This document shows positions 7,514 to 15,632 of a stretch of DNA of 64,000 nt, in pieces. The notes beneath the pieces are model-generated. The model saw nothing but the letters and a program-made list of their open reading frames with translations. It was not told the DNA's origin and ran no database searches. The stretch lies in the NCBI RefSeq assembly GCF_001625365.1, contig NZ_LJJF01000001.1, positions 1,860,001-1,924,000 of the forward strand, in the 5' to 3' direction. The translations under genes and the position numbers were made by a program. How positions within the stretch are numbered: position 1 is the first letter of the stretch; every line of letters begins with the position of its first letter. The stretch is from Streptomyces sp. MJM8645 (GTDB taxonomy: Bacteria > Actinomycetota > Actinomycetes > Streptomycetales > Streptomycetaceae).

Positions 7514-7731
7514 CCCACTTCCCTGTCGCCTCCGCACTCCCTGTGCAGTGGAAGAAGGCAAGCGCCAGCAACCCGAACGACAACTGCGTCGAAGTAGCAG
7601 CCAGCATCACCGGCATCGTCCCGGTCCGCGACAGCAAGGACCCGCACGGCCCGGCCCTCAGCTTCAGCCCCGAGGCCTGGCAGTCCTTCATCGCCGCCGT
7701 CCAGACGGGCGAGCTCCCGGCAGCTCGCTAG
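7510..7731 (+). CDS. DUF397 domain protein (BldB-cluster type)
   Basis: A 73-aa DUF397 protein. The diagnostic pieces are VQWKKASASNPNDNCVEVA, the VPVRDSKDPHGPALSFSPEAW core and the terminal helix SFIAAVQTGEL. DUF397 proteins are small partners of HTH-DUF5753 regulators in actinomycete development and antibiotic control, and some behave as toxin-antitoxin-like pairs. It starts with GTG overlapping the regulator stop, which implies coupled translation, and is followed by a strong terminator. Confidence 0.9.
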   Translation: MTHFPVASALPVQWKKASASNPNDNCVEVAASITGIVPVRDSKDPHGPALSFSPEAWQSFIAAVQTGELPAAR

Positions 7732-7744
7732 CCTCAACTGTCCT

Positions 7745-7775
7745 GGGCGGCCCCATGCCGAGCACGGGGCCGCCC
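7745..7775 (+). terminator. Hairpin terminator after the DUF397 gene
   Basis: Perfect 10-bp stem GGGCGGCCCC (7745-7754) / GGGGCCGCCC (7766-7775) with an 11-nt loop, 14 bp after the DUF397 stop. There is no clear T tract, as is usual in streptomycetes. Confidence 0.6.
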
Positions 7776-7901
7776 CCGGATTGACGTCCACGCCCGGTCC
7801 ACGACACCGCGCCAAGTGCATCGACTCGCGCTCCCAGCCTTCTTCCAGCGACCTGCCAGCCTCTCATCGACTTCTCATCCGGCACCCCTAGCCTCCGCCA
7901 G

Positions 7902-9161
7902 ATGAACGTCTCCCTGCTCGGCGGCTGGTTCCCCTGGGCCGTCCAGGCCGTGGCCCTCACCCTGTTCCTGGCCGCACTCGGCTGGCGGGACCGGGTCTGG
8001 CGGCTGAAGTGGGGCCCGGTCGCCCTCGGGACGGCGCTGCTGCTCACCGCCCTCGCCGCCGTCGGCGTGCTCACGCTCGCCGGGATCACCGATCCGATCC
8101 CGTTCGGGGTGTGGCTGTGGGGCGGGGTCGCGGTCGCGGCGGTCAGCGCGCTCGGGTTCGGCTGGCGCGGCGCCCGCTGGTGGCGCCGGGCGCTCGCGCC
8201 GCCGGCCGCGCTGCTCGCCCTGTTCTGCGCCGCCAACAGCGTGAACATCGCCACCGGCTACTACCCGACCCTCGACGACGCGATCGGTGAACTGAGCGGG
8301 CAGCCGCTGCCGGAGCAGATCACGCTCGCCGAACTCGGCTCCCTGCACGGGAAGACGAAGACCGGCCGCATCGTCCAGGTGGACATCCCGAGCACGGCCA
8401 GCGGCTTCACCCACCGCCAGGAGCTCGTCTACCTGCCGCCCGCGTGGTTCCGCAGCCAGAACCGGCCGAAGCTGCCGGCGCTGGAGCTGATCGGCGGCGA
8501 GTTCGCCGCGCCCGACAACTGGATCCGCTCCGGCAACGCCGTGAGGACCGCGGACGACTTCGCCGCCAAGCACAACGGTTTCGCGCCGATCCTCGTCTTC
8601 GTCGACGCGACCGGCGGCTTCCGGGTCGACACCGAGTGCGTCGACGGCCCGCACGGCAACTCCGAGAGCCACCTGCTCAAGGACGTCCCGCCGTTCGTCC
8701 AGAAGACCTTCAACGCCGCCACCGACCCGCACAAGTGGGGTGTGGCCGGCTGGTCCATGGGCGGCACCTGCGCCGTCGACCTCACCGTCGAACACCCCAA
8801 CGTCTTCACCCACTTCGGCGACTTCTCCGGCGACAAGGGCCCCTCCACCGGCGACAAGGACCACACCGTCCAGGAGCTGTACGGCGGCGACGCGGCCGCC
8901 TGGGCCGCCCACGACCCGCTGACCGTCCTCGCCCACCACCCCAAGTACCAGGGCGTCTCCGGCTACTTCGGGCAGGGCGACGAGGAGCACGGCCAGATCG
9001 AGTCCGCCAGGGCCCTCAACGACGCCGCCCGGAAGGACGGCATCCGCACCACCACCGCCGTCGGCTCCGGCAAGCACACCTGGCAGACCGGCGCCGCCAC
9101 CTTCGCCCAGGCCCTCCCCTGGCTCGCCCAGCAGCTCGGCGTCCCCGGCACCCACGCCTGA
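7902..9161 (+). CDS. Membrane-anchored alpha/beta-hydrolase (esterase D / mycolyltransferase-like)
   Basis: A 419-aa protein with an N-terminal module of three or four membrane spans (about residues 10-25, 36-60, 66-85 and 92-110) and a C-terminal extracytoplasmic esterase domain. The catalytic serine lies in GWSMGG (Ser285), the His is probably His392 in GKHTWQ, and the acid may come from the GQGDEEHGQ segment near residue 360. The domain begins near residue 135 with GRIVQVDIPSTASGFTHRQELVYLPP, as in the Corynebacterineae mycolyltransferase/esterase family (Putative_esterase). In a streptomycete, which has no mycolates, it more likely hydrolyses or transfers an acyl group at the cell surface. 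It is monocistronic between a terminator and a long intergenic gap. Confidence 0.85.
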   Translation: MNVSLLGGWFPWAVQAVALTLFLAALGWRDRVWRLKWGPVALGTALLLTALAAVGVLTLAGITDPIPFGVWLWGGVAVAAVSALGFGWRGARWWRRALAPPAALLALFCAANSVNIATGYYPTLDDAIGELSGQPLPEQITLAELGSLHGKTKTGRIVQVDIPSTASGFTHRQELVYLPPAWFRSQNRPKLPALELIGGEFAAPDNWIRSGNAVRTADDFAAKHNGFAPILVFVDATGGFRVDTECVDGPHGNSESHLLKDVPPFVQKTFNAATDPHKWGVAGWSMGGTCAVDLTVEHPNVFTHFGDFSGDKGPSTGDKDHTVQELYGGDAAAWAAHDPLTVLAHHPKYQGVSGYFGQGDEEHGQIESARALNDAARKDGIRTTTAVGSGKHTWQTGAATFAQALPWLAQQLGVPGTHA

Positions 9162-9883
9162 TCCGCCACCGGTCCGGGGGCGCACCGTGCCGGGCCGGGC
9201 CAGGCGGGCCGCCCGGCGGGAGGGCGGCGGATCCGGTCGGGGGAAAGCCTTGGCATCAGTCGTCCGCCGCGACCGGCCGCGGGCCCGCACGGGCGGGTCG
9301 GCCGGGGCTGCGGCCGACCGGCAAACCCCCGCCCGACAGGGGGAATCCGCGACCGCGCGCCGTCTCGCCGACCGGTCGGGCGCCGAGGGCCCGCCATACC
9401 TTCCGACACGCCCGCACACACGTTCACCACCAACGCCCCCGCAGCGGCCGGGGAAGGCGGCCTACCCGCCGGTATCCCGCTTTGCTCCCGGCGGCCCGGT
9501 GGCATAAGTTTCGACCGCCGTCGACGCAGCCGACCCCGACCGCCCCTCGGAACAGAGGAGCGCAGCGGGCCGGCGGCCGGGCGGCAGAACGTACGGGGGA
9601 AGGGAACAGCCATGCCGAGTGCCGGCATCCGCGAGGCGACCGGGCAACGGGAACGGGCGGACGGCGCCGCGCACACACGGCCCGGGACCACCGCGGGCCC
9701 GGCCCCGGGCCACTCGGCCCGCTCGGGCCGCTGACCCGGCGCCACGCCCCGACCACCACCACAGAACCACCACAGACGGCCCCGCGCACCGCCGAGGCGG
9801 CGCACGGGGCGGACGGCAGGTCGGCCCGTCCGGCACAGGGGACCGGACGGACCGACCGCCGCACCAGCACAAAAACCAAAGGG
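9162..9883. other. 722-bp intergenic region with one possible small ORF
   Basis: A very GC-rich gap between the esterase and the convergent HNH-like gene. It holds no ORF with convincing family features on either strand. A weak exception is a 40-codon frame at 9612-9734 preceded by a good purine-rich RBS. A C-rich, G-poor stretch runs from about 9730 to 9880. No strong hairpin or tRNA was seen. Confidence 0.5.
9612..9734 (+). CDS. Possible 40-aa small protein
   Basis: ATG at 9612 follows GGGGAAGGGAA with spacing suitable for translation and reads MPSAGIREATGQRERADGAA and on to a stop at 9732-9734. The product is polar and rich in Arg, Ala, Gly and Pro, with no motif, signal or hydrophobic segment. 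Only the RBS supports it, so it could be a chance frame or the start of an attenuator leader. Confidence 0.25.
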   Translation: MPSAGIREATGQRERADGAAHTRPGTTAGPAPGHSARSGR

Positions 9884-10438
9884 TCAGAGGCCGAGGCTGC
9901 TGAGCGCGGTGGTCCAGTCGGTCACGATGGCGCTGCGGGCGTCGTCGAGGCCGACCGTGCCCTTGCAGACCGCGTTCTTCAGCTTGGTCTCGACGCCGTC
10001 CTTGCCGGTCGCGGTCTGGCTGCCGTAGCGGGGCTCGGGCCAGAGGTTGCGCGGGTCGCGCGGGGCGCCGCCGAGCTCCAGCGGGACGAAGTGGTCCTCC
10101 TCGTAGTCGGACAGGTTGGTGTCCACGTAGCCGTACTGCGCGATCTGCTGCGCCTTCAGCGCGTTGGTGTAGCTGGTCGGCGGGCGGACGGTGGAGGTCC
10201 AGCCGGAGACGCAAATGGTCTGGCCGATGGTGGCCTGGGTGACGTCCGGGTTGTAGGCGCCCGGCGTGCAGGACGGGTCGGGCAGCGGCAGGTAGGCCTG
10301 CGAACAACTCGCCGCGAGCGGACGGATCTTGACGGGTGAGCCCTTCGCGGGGGCGGCCTGCGCGGTGCCGGCCGCGAGCCCGGCGGCGGCGAGGGCGGCC
10401 GCCGCGGCGACGACGGTGAGACGCTGACGGAGCATCAT
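9884..10438 (-). CDS. Secreted HNH/DUF1524-like nuclease-fold protein
   Basis: A 184-aa protein with a Sec signal peptide (positive MMLRQR, hydrophobic Ala/Leu core, AQA-AP cleavage near residue 29). The mature region has four Cys (SCSQAYLPLPDPSC, TICVSG, AVCKG), consistent with two disulfides. It also has the block YEEDHFVPLELGGAPRDPRNLWPEPR, where DH and a downstream Asn resemble the His-Me (HNH) finger of extracellular nucleases. Related streptomycete proteins are mostly annotated as hypothetical or HNH endonuclease. Nuclease activity is an inference. The double ATG start follows AGGAG. Confidence 0.7.
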   Translation of the reverse strand: MMLRQRLTVVAAAAALAAAGLAAGTAQAAPAKGSPVKIRPLAASCSQAYLPLPDPSCTPGAYNPDVTQATIGQTICVSGWTSTVRPPTSYTNALKAQQIAQYGYVDTNLSDYEEDHFVPLELGGAPRDPRNLWPEPRYGSQTATGKDGVETKLKNAVCKGTVGLDDARSAIVTDWTTALSSLGL

Positions 10439-10594
10439 GTGGGGAGATCTCCTAGGCCTTGCCCGGCCTCTCGCCGGACGACTGTGCCCATGACAGCACC
10501 ACCGAAGCGGCCACCGTCAGTCCCAGGACGTGAACGACCGGTGATCGCGTCTCCACAAACACCGCGGGCGCCCGGCGCGATCCGGGGCGCGGGC

Positions 10595-11491
10595 TCAGGG
10601 CGTGCCCGACAGCAGCCGCGCCAGCAGCGCGGCCGGCCCCTCCGGCAGGCTGCCGTGCACCAGTTCGGTGCGGTGCACCAGCCGCGGGGCGGCGATCGGC
10701 GCGGACGCGACGCCGGGCGCCCCGGCGAGGACGGACGCCGGGAGGAGGCTGAGCCCGTGTCCGGTGGCGACCAGGGCGAGCAGCCCGTGCACGTCGGTGC
10801 CCCGGTAGCGGGTGGCGGGGCGGAAGCCGTCGACGCCGGCGGCGGCGCGCAGCCGGGCGGCGGTCGGGGTGAGGTCGGGGGCGTCGAGCCAGCGGGCGGC
10901 GGAGAGGTCGGCGAGCGCGACGCCGGTGCGGCCCGCGAGGGGGTGGCCGGCCGGGAGGGCGACGGCGACGGGCTGCTCGTCGACGGCGACGGTGGTGAGC
11001 GGGCCGACGTCGGGCAGCGCCAGCGGGTCGCTGGGGGCGGCGAGGCCGTCGATCAGGGCGAGGTCGACCTCGCCGGTGGCGACCTGGGCGGGCAGCGCGT
11101 CCTGGGCGAGGACCCGGACGACGAGGTCGGCCGCCGGGTGGGCCCGGCGCACCTCGCCGAGTGCGCGCCCCAGGGTCGCTCCGACTGCCAGCGGGGTGGC
11201 GCCGAGCACCAGCCGGGCGCTCGGGGCGCCGGCCAGGCGTGCGACGTCGGCGCGCGCCGCCTCCAGTCGGACCAGCAGGGGCGCCGCGTGCTCCAGCAGC
11301 CGCAGGCCGGCCTCGGTCGGGCCGACCGGGCGGCGGCTGAGCAGGCCGGTCCCGAGGTCGGCCTCCAGGGCGGCGATCTGCTGGGAGACCGCGGACTGGG
11401 TGTAGCCGAGTTCCCGCGCGGCCTCGGAGAAGGAGCCGAGGCGGGTGACGGTGACGAAGGTGCGCAGCTGCTGCGGATCCACGGCAGTCAT
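10595..11491 (-). CDS. LysR-family transcriptional regulator
   Basis: A 298-aa LTTR. The N-terminal winged HTH runs DPQQLRTFVTVTRLGSFSEAARELGYTQSAVSQQIAALEADLGTGLLSRRPVGPTEAG (residues 5-62). A linker helix and a two-lobed substrate-binding domain follow (LVLGATPLAVGATLGRALGEVRRAHPAADLVVRVL and on to the C-terminus). The ATG at 11491 is chosen over a TTG one codon upstream. It is divergent from the CTPS-like/HD operon with 70 bp between starts, which is the classical arrangement for an LTTR acting on its neighbour through an effector. Confidence 0.92.
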   Translation of the reverse strand: MTAVDPQQLRTFVTVTRLGSFSEAARELGYTQSAVSQQIAALEADLGTGLLSRRPVGPTEAGLRLLEHAAPLLVRLEAARADVARLAGAPSARLVLGATPLAVGATLGRALGEVRRAHPAADLVVRVLAQDALPAQVATGEVDLALIDGLAAPSDPLALPDVGPLTTVAVDEQPVAVALPAGHPLAGRTGVALADLSAARWLDAPDLTPTAARLRAAAGVDGFRPATRYRGTDVHGLLALVATGHGLSLLPASVLAGAPGVASAPIAAPRLVHRTELVHGSLPEGPAALLARLLSGTP

Positions 11492-11504
11492 CAACTCTTC
11501 TGAT

Positions 11505-11524
11505 CGATGGGTAAGAAATCATCG
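11505..11524. promoter_or_regulatory. Candidate LysR binding site in the divergent intergenic region
   Basis: CGATG (11505-11509) and CATCG (11520-11524) form an inverted repeat with a 10-nt AT-rich spacer (GGTAAGAAAT). It lies between the LysR start and the start of the CTPS-like gene, and the size and AT-rich centre suit an LTTR box. Confidence 0.45.
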
Positions 11525-11561
11525 TTGGCGCTGATCTCGGGTGCGGGGTCAGGATAGCCCC

Positions 11562-12347
11562 ATGACCTACCTCACCCCGCGGATCGCCCTGGTCGGCGAC
11601 CGCTCCCCCGCCGTCCGCTCGCACGCCCGCATCCCCGGGCTGCTCGACGCCCTCGCCGAGCGCGAGCAGCTCGTCCTGGACGCCTACTGGATCCCCACCG
11701 AGGACGCCGGGGCGCCCGGCGCCCTGGACGGCTTCGACGCCGTCTGGCTGCTCCCCGGCAGCCCCTACCGCAGCGAGGCGGGCGCGCTGGCCGCCGTCCG
11801 GACCGCCCGCGAGCGCGGCATCCCCTTCCTCGGCACCTGCGCCGGGTTCCAGCACGCGGTGCTGGAGTACGCCCGCAACGTCTGCGGCCTCGGCGGGGCC
11901 GTCCACGGCGAGGAGCACCCGGAGCGGGACGAGCAGGTGATCGTGCCGCTGGCCTGCTCCCTGGTCGGCCACGAGGGAGCGGTCGCGATCACCCCCGGCA
12001 CGCTCGCCGAGCGCGTCCTCGGCACCACCCGCACCCTGGAGCGCTACCACTGCGCGTACGGCCTCAACGCCGACTACCTGGACCGGCTGCGCGCGCACGG
12101 GCTGCGGTTCAGCGGCGCGGACGGCGCGGGCGAGGTGCGCGTCCTGGAACTGCCGGACCACCCGTTCTTCCTCGCCTCGCTGTTCCAGCCGGAGCTGTCC
12201 GGCGACGGCACCCGGGCGCACGCCATGATCCGCGCGCTGGCCGGCGCCGCCGTCGCCCACGCGGCGGGCTCGCCGACCCCTGCCGACCGAACCGCCACCA
12301 TCCCGGGCACCGACCCGGGCACCACCACTCTGGAGGCCACCGCATGA
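11562..12347 (+). CDS. CTP synthase C-terminal-region-related protein (class I GATase-like, lacks triad His)
   Basis: A 261-aa protein matching the glutaminase half of CTP synthase without the synthetase half. It begins RIALVGDRSPAVRSHARIPGLLDAL and has the nucleophile elbow GTCAGFQHAVLEYARNV (Cys93). Where real amidotransferases have HPE, it has FQPEL, so the triad His is Gln209. NCBI names this family CTP synthase C-terminal region-related (seleno)protein, because some members have selenocysteine at the nucleophile; here it is a normal TGC codon. The function is unknown and glutamine hydrolysis by the standard triad is unlikely. It overlaps the HD gene by ATGA and is divergent from the LysR gene. 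Confidence 0.8.
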   Translation: MTYLTPRIALVGDRSPAVRSHARIPGLLDALAEREQLVLDAYWIPTEDAGAPGALDGFDAVWLLPGSPYRSEAGALAAVRTARERGIPFLGTCAGFQHAVLEYARNVCGLGGAVHGEEHPERDEQVIVPLACSLVGHEGAVAITPGTLAERVLGTTRTLERYHCAYGLNADYLDRLRAHGLRFSGADGAGEVRVLELPDHPFFLASLFQPELSGDGTRAHAMIRALAGAAVAHAAGSPTPADRTATIPGTDPGTTTLEATA

Positions 12348-12985
12348 CCGCCACCGAGATCGCCGGAGTCCGGATCCCCGACAGCCGCCTCGCCACCGAG
12401 GCCACCGAGCTGGTCCGGGACGCCACCACCGAGCTGCTGTACCACCACTCCCGCCGGGTCTACCTGTTCGGCGCCCTCCAGGGCCGCCGCCGGGGGCTCG
12501 ACTTCGATCTCGAACTGCTGTACCTGGCCGCGATGTTCCACGATCTCGGCCTGGGCCCCGAGCACCACGCCTCCGGTCGGCGCTTCGAGGTGGACGGCGC
12601 CGAGGCCGCCGCCGCGTTCCTGCGCGGGCACGGGGTGGACGAGCGGCGGGTGCGCCTGGTGTGGGAGGCGATCGCCCTGCACACCACGCCCGGCATCCCG
12701 GAGTTCCTGGAGCCGGAGATCGCGCTGACCACCGCCGGGGTGGAGCTGGACGTGCTCGGCATCGGGTACGCAGACCTCGCCGCCGCCGACCGGGACGCGG
12801 TGGTCGCCGCCCATCCGCGCCCGGACTTCAAGCGCGGCATCCTGCGCGCCTTCCACGACGGCGTCGCGCCCAAGCCGGAGACCGCCTTCGGCAACGTCAA
12901 GGCGGACGTCCTCGCCCACTTCGACCCGGACTTCGAGCGGACCGACTTCGTCGCCGTGATCGAGAACTCCGCCTGGCCGGAGTGA
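12344..12985 (+). CDS. HD-domain phosphohydrolase/hydratase (cyanamide-hydratase-like)
   Basis: A 213-aa HD-superfamily protein with metal ligands visible as YHHSRRVYLFG (first His), MFHDLGLG (the HD pair, near residue 66) and a downstream ALHTTPG His and GIGYADL Asp. The overall layout resembles the cyanamide hydratase / DDI2 group of HD proteins, which use a divalent metal to hydrate or hydrolyse small molecules. It is translationally coupled to the CTPS-like gene (ATGA overlap at 12344-12347), so both probably serve one LysR-controlled step. The substrate is unknown. Confidence 0.82.
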   Translation: MTATEIAGVRIPDSRLATEATELVRDATTELLYHHSRRVYLFGALQGRRRGLDFDLELLYLAAMFHDLGLGPEHHASGRRFEVDGAEAAAAFLRGHGVDERRVRLVWEAIALHTTPGIPEFLEPEIALTTAGVELDVLGIGYADLAAADRDAVVAAHPRPDFKRGILRAFHDGVAPKPETAFGNVKADVLAHFDPDFERTDFVAVIENSAWPE

Positions 12986-13044
12986 CCCCGCCCGGCCCCG
13001 CGCCCGCCCAACCCCCGCCCCCACTCCCACCCCCACAGGGCACG

Positions 13045-13584
13045 TCACATCGGCAGCGAGCGCAACCGCACCGGCCCCTCCGGCCACCCGGCGCCCTCCG
13101 CCAGCGGCGCCCACATGGTGCGCAGCGGCATCACCGCCAGCCGCCCCTCGGGCTGCTCCACCGTCACCTCCTCCGCGACCTCGCGGAATCCGAGCCCCCG
13201 GTAGAACGTGGCCAGCGGCGGGCGGCAGAACAGCAGCGCGTGCCGGTGGCCGAGGGCGCGGGCGTGGCCGAGGGCGGCCCGGACCAAGGCCTGCGCGAGG
13301 CCGGCGCCGCGCCGGTCGGGGGCGACGGCGACGCCGCCGACGCCGACCGCCGTCAGGTCGGTGCCGCCGACGGTGAGCGGGAGCGGCAGCAGCCCGGTGT
13401 GCGCGACGAGCCGGCCGTCGGCGGCCCGGACGCCGAAGTGGATGTCCTTGGGCAGCCAGGCCAGTCCGGTGTAGGCGACGCCGTACGGGTCGTCGCCGGG
13501 GCCGAGGATCTCGTCCTGGTCGGCGCGGGTGTACTGCGGCAGCCGGACGACGGTCGGCGGCTCGGGAGAGAAACGATCATCCAT
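13045..13584 (-). CDS. GNAT family N-acetyltransferase
   Basis: A 179-aa GNAT. The central acetyl-CoA strand and loop is VGVGGVAVAPDRRGAGLAQALVRAALGHAR (about residues 83-112), followed by HALLFCRPPLATFYRGLGFREVAEEVTVEQPEG. The ATG at 13584 (MDDRFSPEPP) is preferred; longer in-frame readings have no plausible N-terminus. The acceptor substrate is not predictable. It is divergent from the histidine kinase gene with 101 bp between starts. Confidence 0.85.
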   Translation of the reverse strand: MDDRFSPEPPTVVRLPQYTRADQDEILGPGDDPYGVAYTGLAWLPKDIHFGVRAADGRLVAHTGLLPLPLTVGGTDLTAVGVGGVAVAPDRRGAGLAQALVRAALGHARALGHRHALLFCRPPLATFYRGLGFREVAEEVTVEQPEGRLAVMPLRTMWAPLAEGAGWPEGPVRLRSLPM

Positions 13585-13685
13585 CCGACCATGATCCCTT
13601 CCGGGGAAGGCGAATTCCAGGCTGTTCCCGGCCACTGCGGCCCGCTCGCCACCCCGGGCCGGACGGGGTGTGCGAGCATGCCCCC

Positions 13686-14972
13686 ATGCGCCAGCCCACC
13701 CAGCAGCGGCCCCGACTCCGGCGCCCCACCGGCCGGTTGGACCCCACCCGTCACCAGCACCACCCGTCCACCGACCAGCCCCACGCCGCCCACCACACCG
13801 ACGCCGCCGACCAGTTGGACTCCGCCCTCGCCGCGGTGCCGCTGCCGGGCCCGCCGCTGCGCCTGCCCGGCCCGGTCGTCGCACTCGGGCCGACCGCCCT
13901 GGTGCTGCTGGTGCTCGTCCCGCTCGCCGCGGGCGACCCCGACATCGGGCCGACCACCTCGGCGCCGGTCAACGCGGGCCTGGTGGCGGCCGGCGCGCTC
14001 GCCCTCGCCGTCCGCCGTCGGTACCCGGCGGCCGTCGCCGCCGTCACCCTGCTGGGCGGCCAACTCCCGCTCGCCGTCGCCCTCTACGGGCTGGCCACAC
14101 GGCGCGGCGCCACCCGGGTGCTGGCCGTCCTGGCCGCGCTGGCCGGGGTGCGCCTGCTCGTCCCCATGGACCTCGGGGACGTCAGCAGTCTCTCCGCCCT
14201 CGCCAACCTGGCCGAGGACCCGCTGGTCTTCGGCACCGTCCCGCTCGCCCTCGGCCTCACCGCCCACCAGCGCGCCCGCGCCGTCGCCACGCTCGCCGAA
14301 CGCAACCGGCTGCTGGAAGCAGCCCGCCGGCACGCCGAGGAACGCGCCGCCGCCGCCGAACGCGCCCGGCTCGCCCGGGAGATGCACGACGTCGTCTCCA
14401 ACCGCGTCTCCCTCATCACCCTGCACGCCGGCGCCTGCCAGGTCGCGGCCGCCGACGACCCGACCACCGTCCGGGAGACCCTCGGCCTGATCCGCACCCT
14501 CGGCCTCCAGGCCCTCACCGAACTGCGCGGCCTGCTCGGCGTCCTCACCCCGGCCTCCGACCAGGGCCCCTCACTGCACGGACTGCCCGCCCTCGTCGAG
14601 GAGTCCCGCCAGGCCGGACTCGCCGTCGACCTCACCCTCACCGGCCCCGCCGAAGGACTGCCCGCCCCCGGACCGGCCGTGCAGTACGCCACCTACCGGA
14701 TCGTCCAGGAAGCCCTGACCAACGCCCACAAGCACGCCCCGGCCGCCGAGGTCGCCGTCACCGTCGAAGTCCACCCGGACGGACTGCGCCTCGACATCGT
14801 CAACTCCCCCGCCACGACCGCCGACCCCGACGGACCCCGACTGCCCTCCGGCGGCCACGGCCTGGACGGCATGCGCACCCGCGCCGACGACCTCGGCGGC
14901 ACCCTGCACGCCGGCCCCACCACCGAGGGCGGCTTCGCCGTCCGGGCCCGCCTACCGCTGACCGCCGCCTGA
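13686..14972 (+). CDS. NarL-type sensor histidine kinase (HisKA_3), orphan
   Basis: A 428-aa two-component sensor kinase. It has a polar His/Pro-rich N-terminus, then four or five membrane spans (about residues 60-180). The dimerisation/phosphoacceptor helix ERARLAREMHDVVSNRVSLI has His234, and the HATPase domain has N-box VQEALTNAHKHA and G-box GHGLDGMRTRADDLGG. The extracellular part is small, so it likely senses something within the membrane. No response regulator gene is adjacent; the next gene is coaE, convergent with only 3 bp between stops. Confidence 0.9.
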   Translation: MRQPTQQRPRLRRPTGRLDPTRHQHHPSTDQPHAAHHTDAADQLDSALAAVPLPGPPLRLPGPVVALGPTALVLLVLVPLAAGDPDIGPTTSAPVNAGLVAAGALALAVRRRYPAAVAAVTLLGGQLPLAVALYGLATRRGATRVLAVLAALAGVRLLVPMDLGDVSSLSALANLAEDPLVFGTVPLALGLTAHQRARAVATLAERNRLLEAARRHAEERAAAAERARLAREMHDVVSNRVSLITLHAGACQVAAADDPTTVRETLGLIRTLGLQALTELRGLLGVLTPASDQGPSLHGLPALVEESRQAGLAVDLTLTGPAEGLPAPGPAVQYATYRIVQEALTNAHKHAPAAEVAVTVEVHPDGLRLDIVNSPATTADPDGPRLPSGGHGLDGMRTRADDLGGTLHAGPTTEGGFAVRARLPLTAA

Positions 14973-14975
14973 ACC

Positions 14976-15578
14976 TCAGGCAGCGGCGACGCGCTTCACC
15001 AGCTCCGCCCACACCTCGTCGACCCGGGGCGCGAGCGCCTCCAGCGGCCCGCCGTTGTCGATCACCACGTCGGCGATCGCCAGCCGGTCCGCCCGCGAGG
15101 CCTGGGCGGCCATCCGGGCCCGGGCCTCCTCCTCGGCCATCCCGCGCAGCCGCACCAGCCGCTCCACCCGCACGTCGTCGGCCGCGTCGACCACCACGAC
15201 CAGGTCGTACAGCGGGGCGAGGCCGTTCTCCGCGAGCAGCGGCACGTCGTGCACCACCACCGCGTCGGGCGCGGCCGCGGCCTCCAGTTCGGCGGACCGG
15301 GCGCGCACCAGCGGGTGGACGATCGCGTTCAGCGCCTGGAGCCGCGCCGGGTCGGCGAACACGATCGCGCCGAGGGCCGGGCGGTCGAGCGCACCGTCCT
15401 CGCGCAGCACCTGCGGCCCGAACTCGGCGGCCACGGCGGCCAGACCGTCCGTCCCGGGCGCGACCACCTCGCGGGCGATCACGTCGGAGTCCACGATCAC
15501 CGCGCCGTGGGCGGCGAGGAGCCGGGACACCTCGCTCTTGCCGGCGCCGATGCCACCCGTCAGTCCGATCTTCAGCAT
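14976..15578 (-). CDS. coaE: Dephospho-CoA kinase
   Basis: A 200-aa P-loop kinase that phosphorylates the ribose 3'-OH of dephospho-CoA, the last step of coenzyme A synthesis. The P-loop [13 protein letters not shown] is at residues 5-17, followed by the DSDVIAREV substrate-binding motif, the LID-like [34 protein letters not shown] region and the C-terminal helix. Length and order match actinobacterial CoaE, and it starts at the expected methionine. It is an essential housekeeping gene. Confidence 0.97.
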   Translation of the reverse strand: MLKIGLTGGIGAGKSEVSRLLAAHGAVIVDSDVIAREVVAPGTDGLAAVAAEFGPQVLREDGALDRPALGAIVFADPARLQALNAIVHPLVRARSAELEAAAAPDAVVVHDVPLLAENGLAPLYDLVVVVDAADDVRVERLVRLRGMAEEEARARMAAQASRADRLAIADVVIDNGGPLEALAPRVDEVWAELVKRVAAA

Positions 15579-15632
15579 GGCGTCAGGCTACCGGCGCCCG
15601 GACCGCCGACGCCATGGACCGGCCACCCGTCG

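Noticed and set aside
8444-10339. 631-codon open frame across 8.4-10.3 kb
   Set aside because: It is out of frame with the esterase and antisense to the HNH-like gene, Arg/Pro/Gly low-complexity, with no plausible start.
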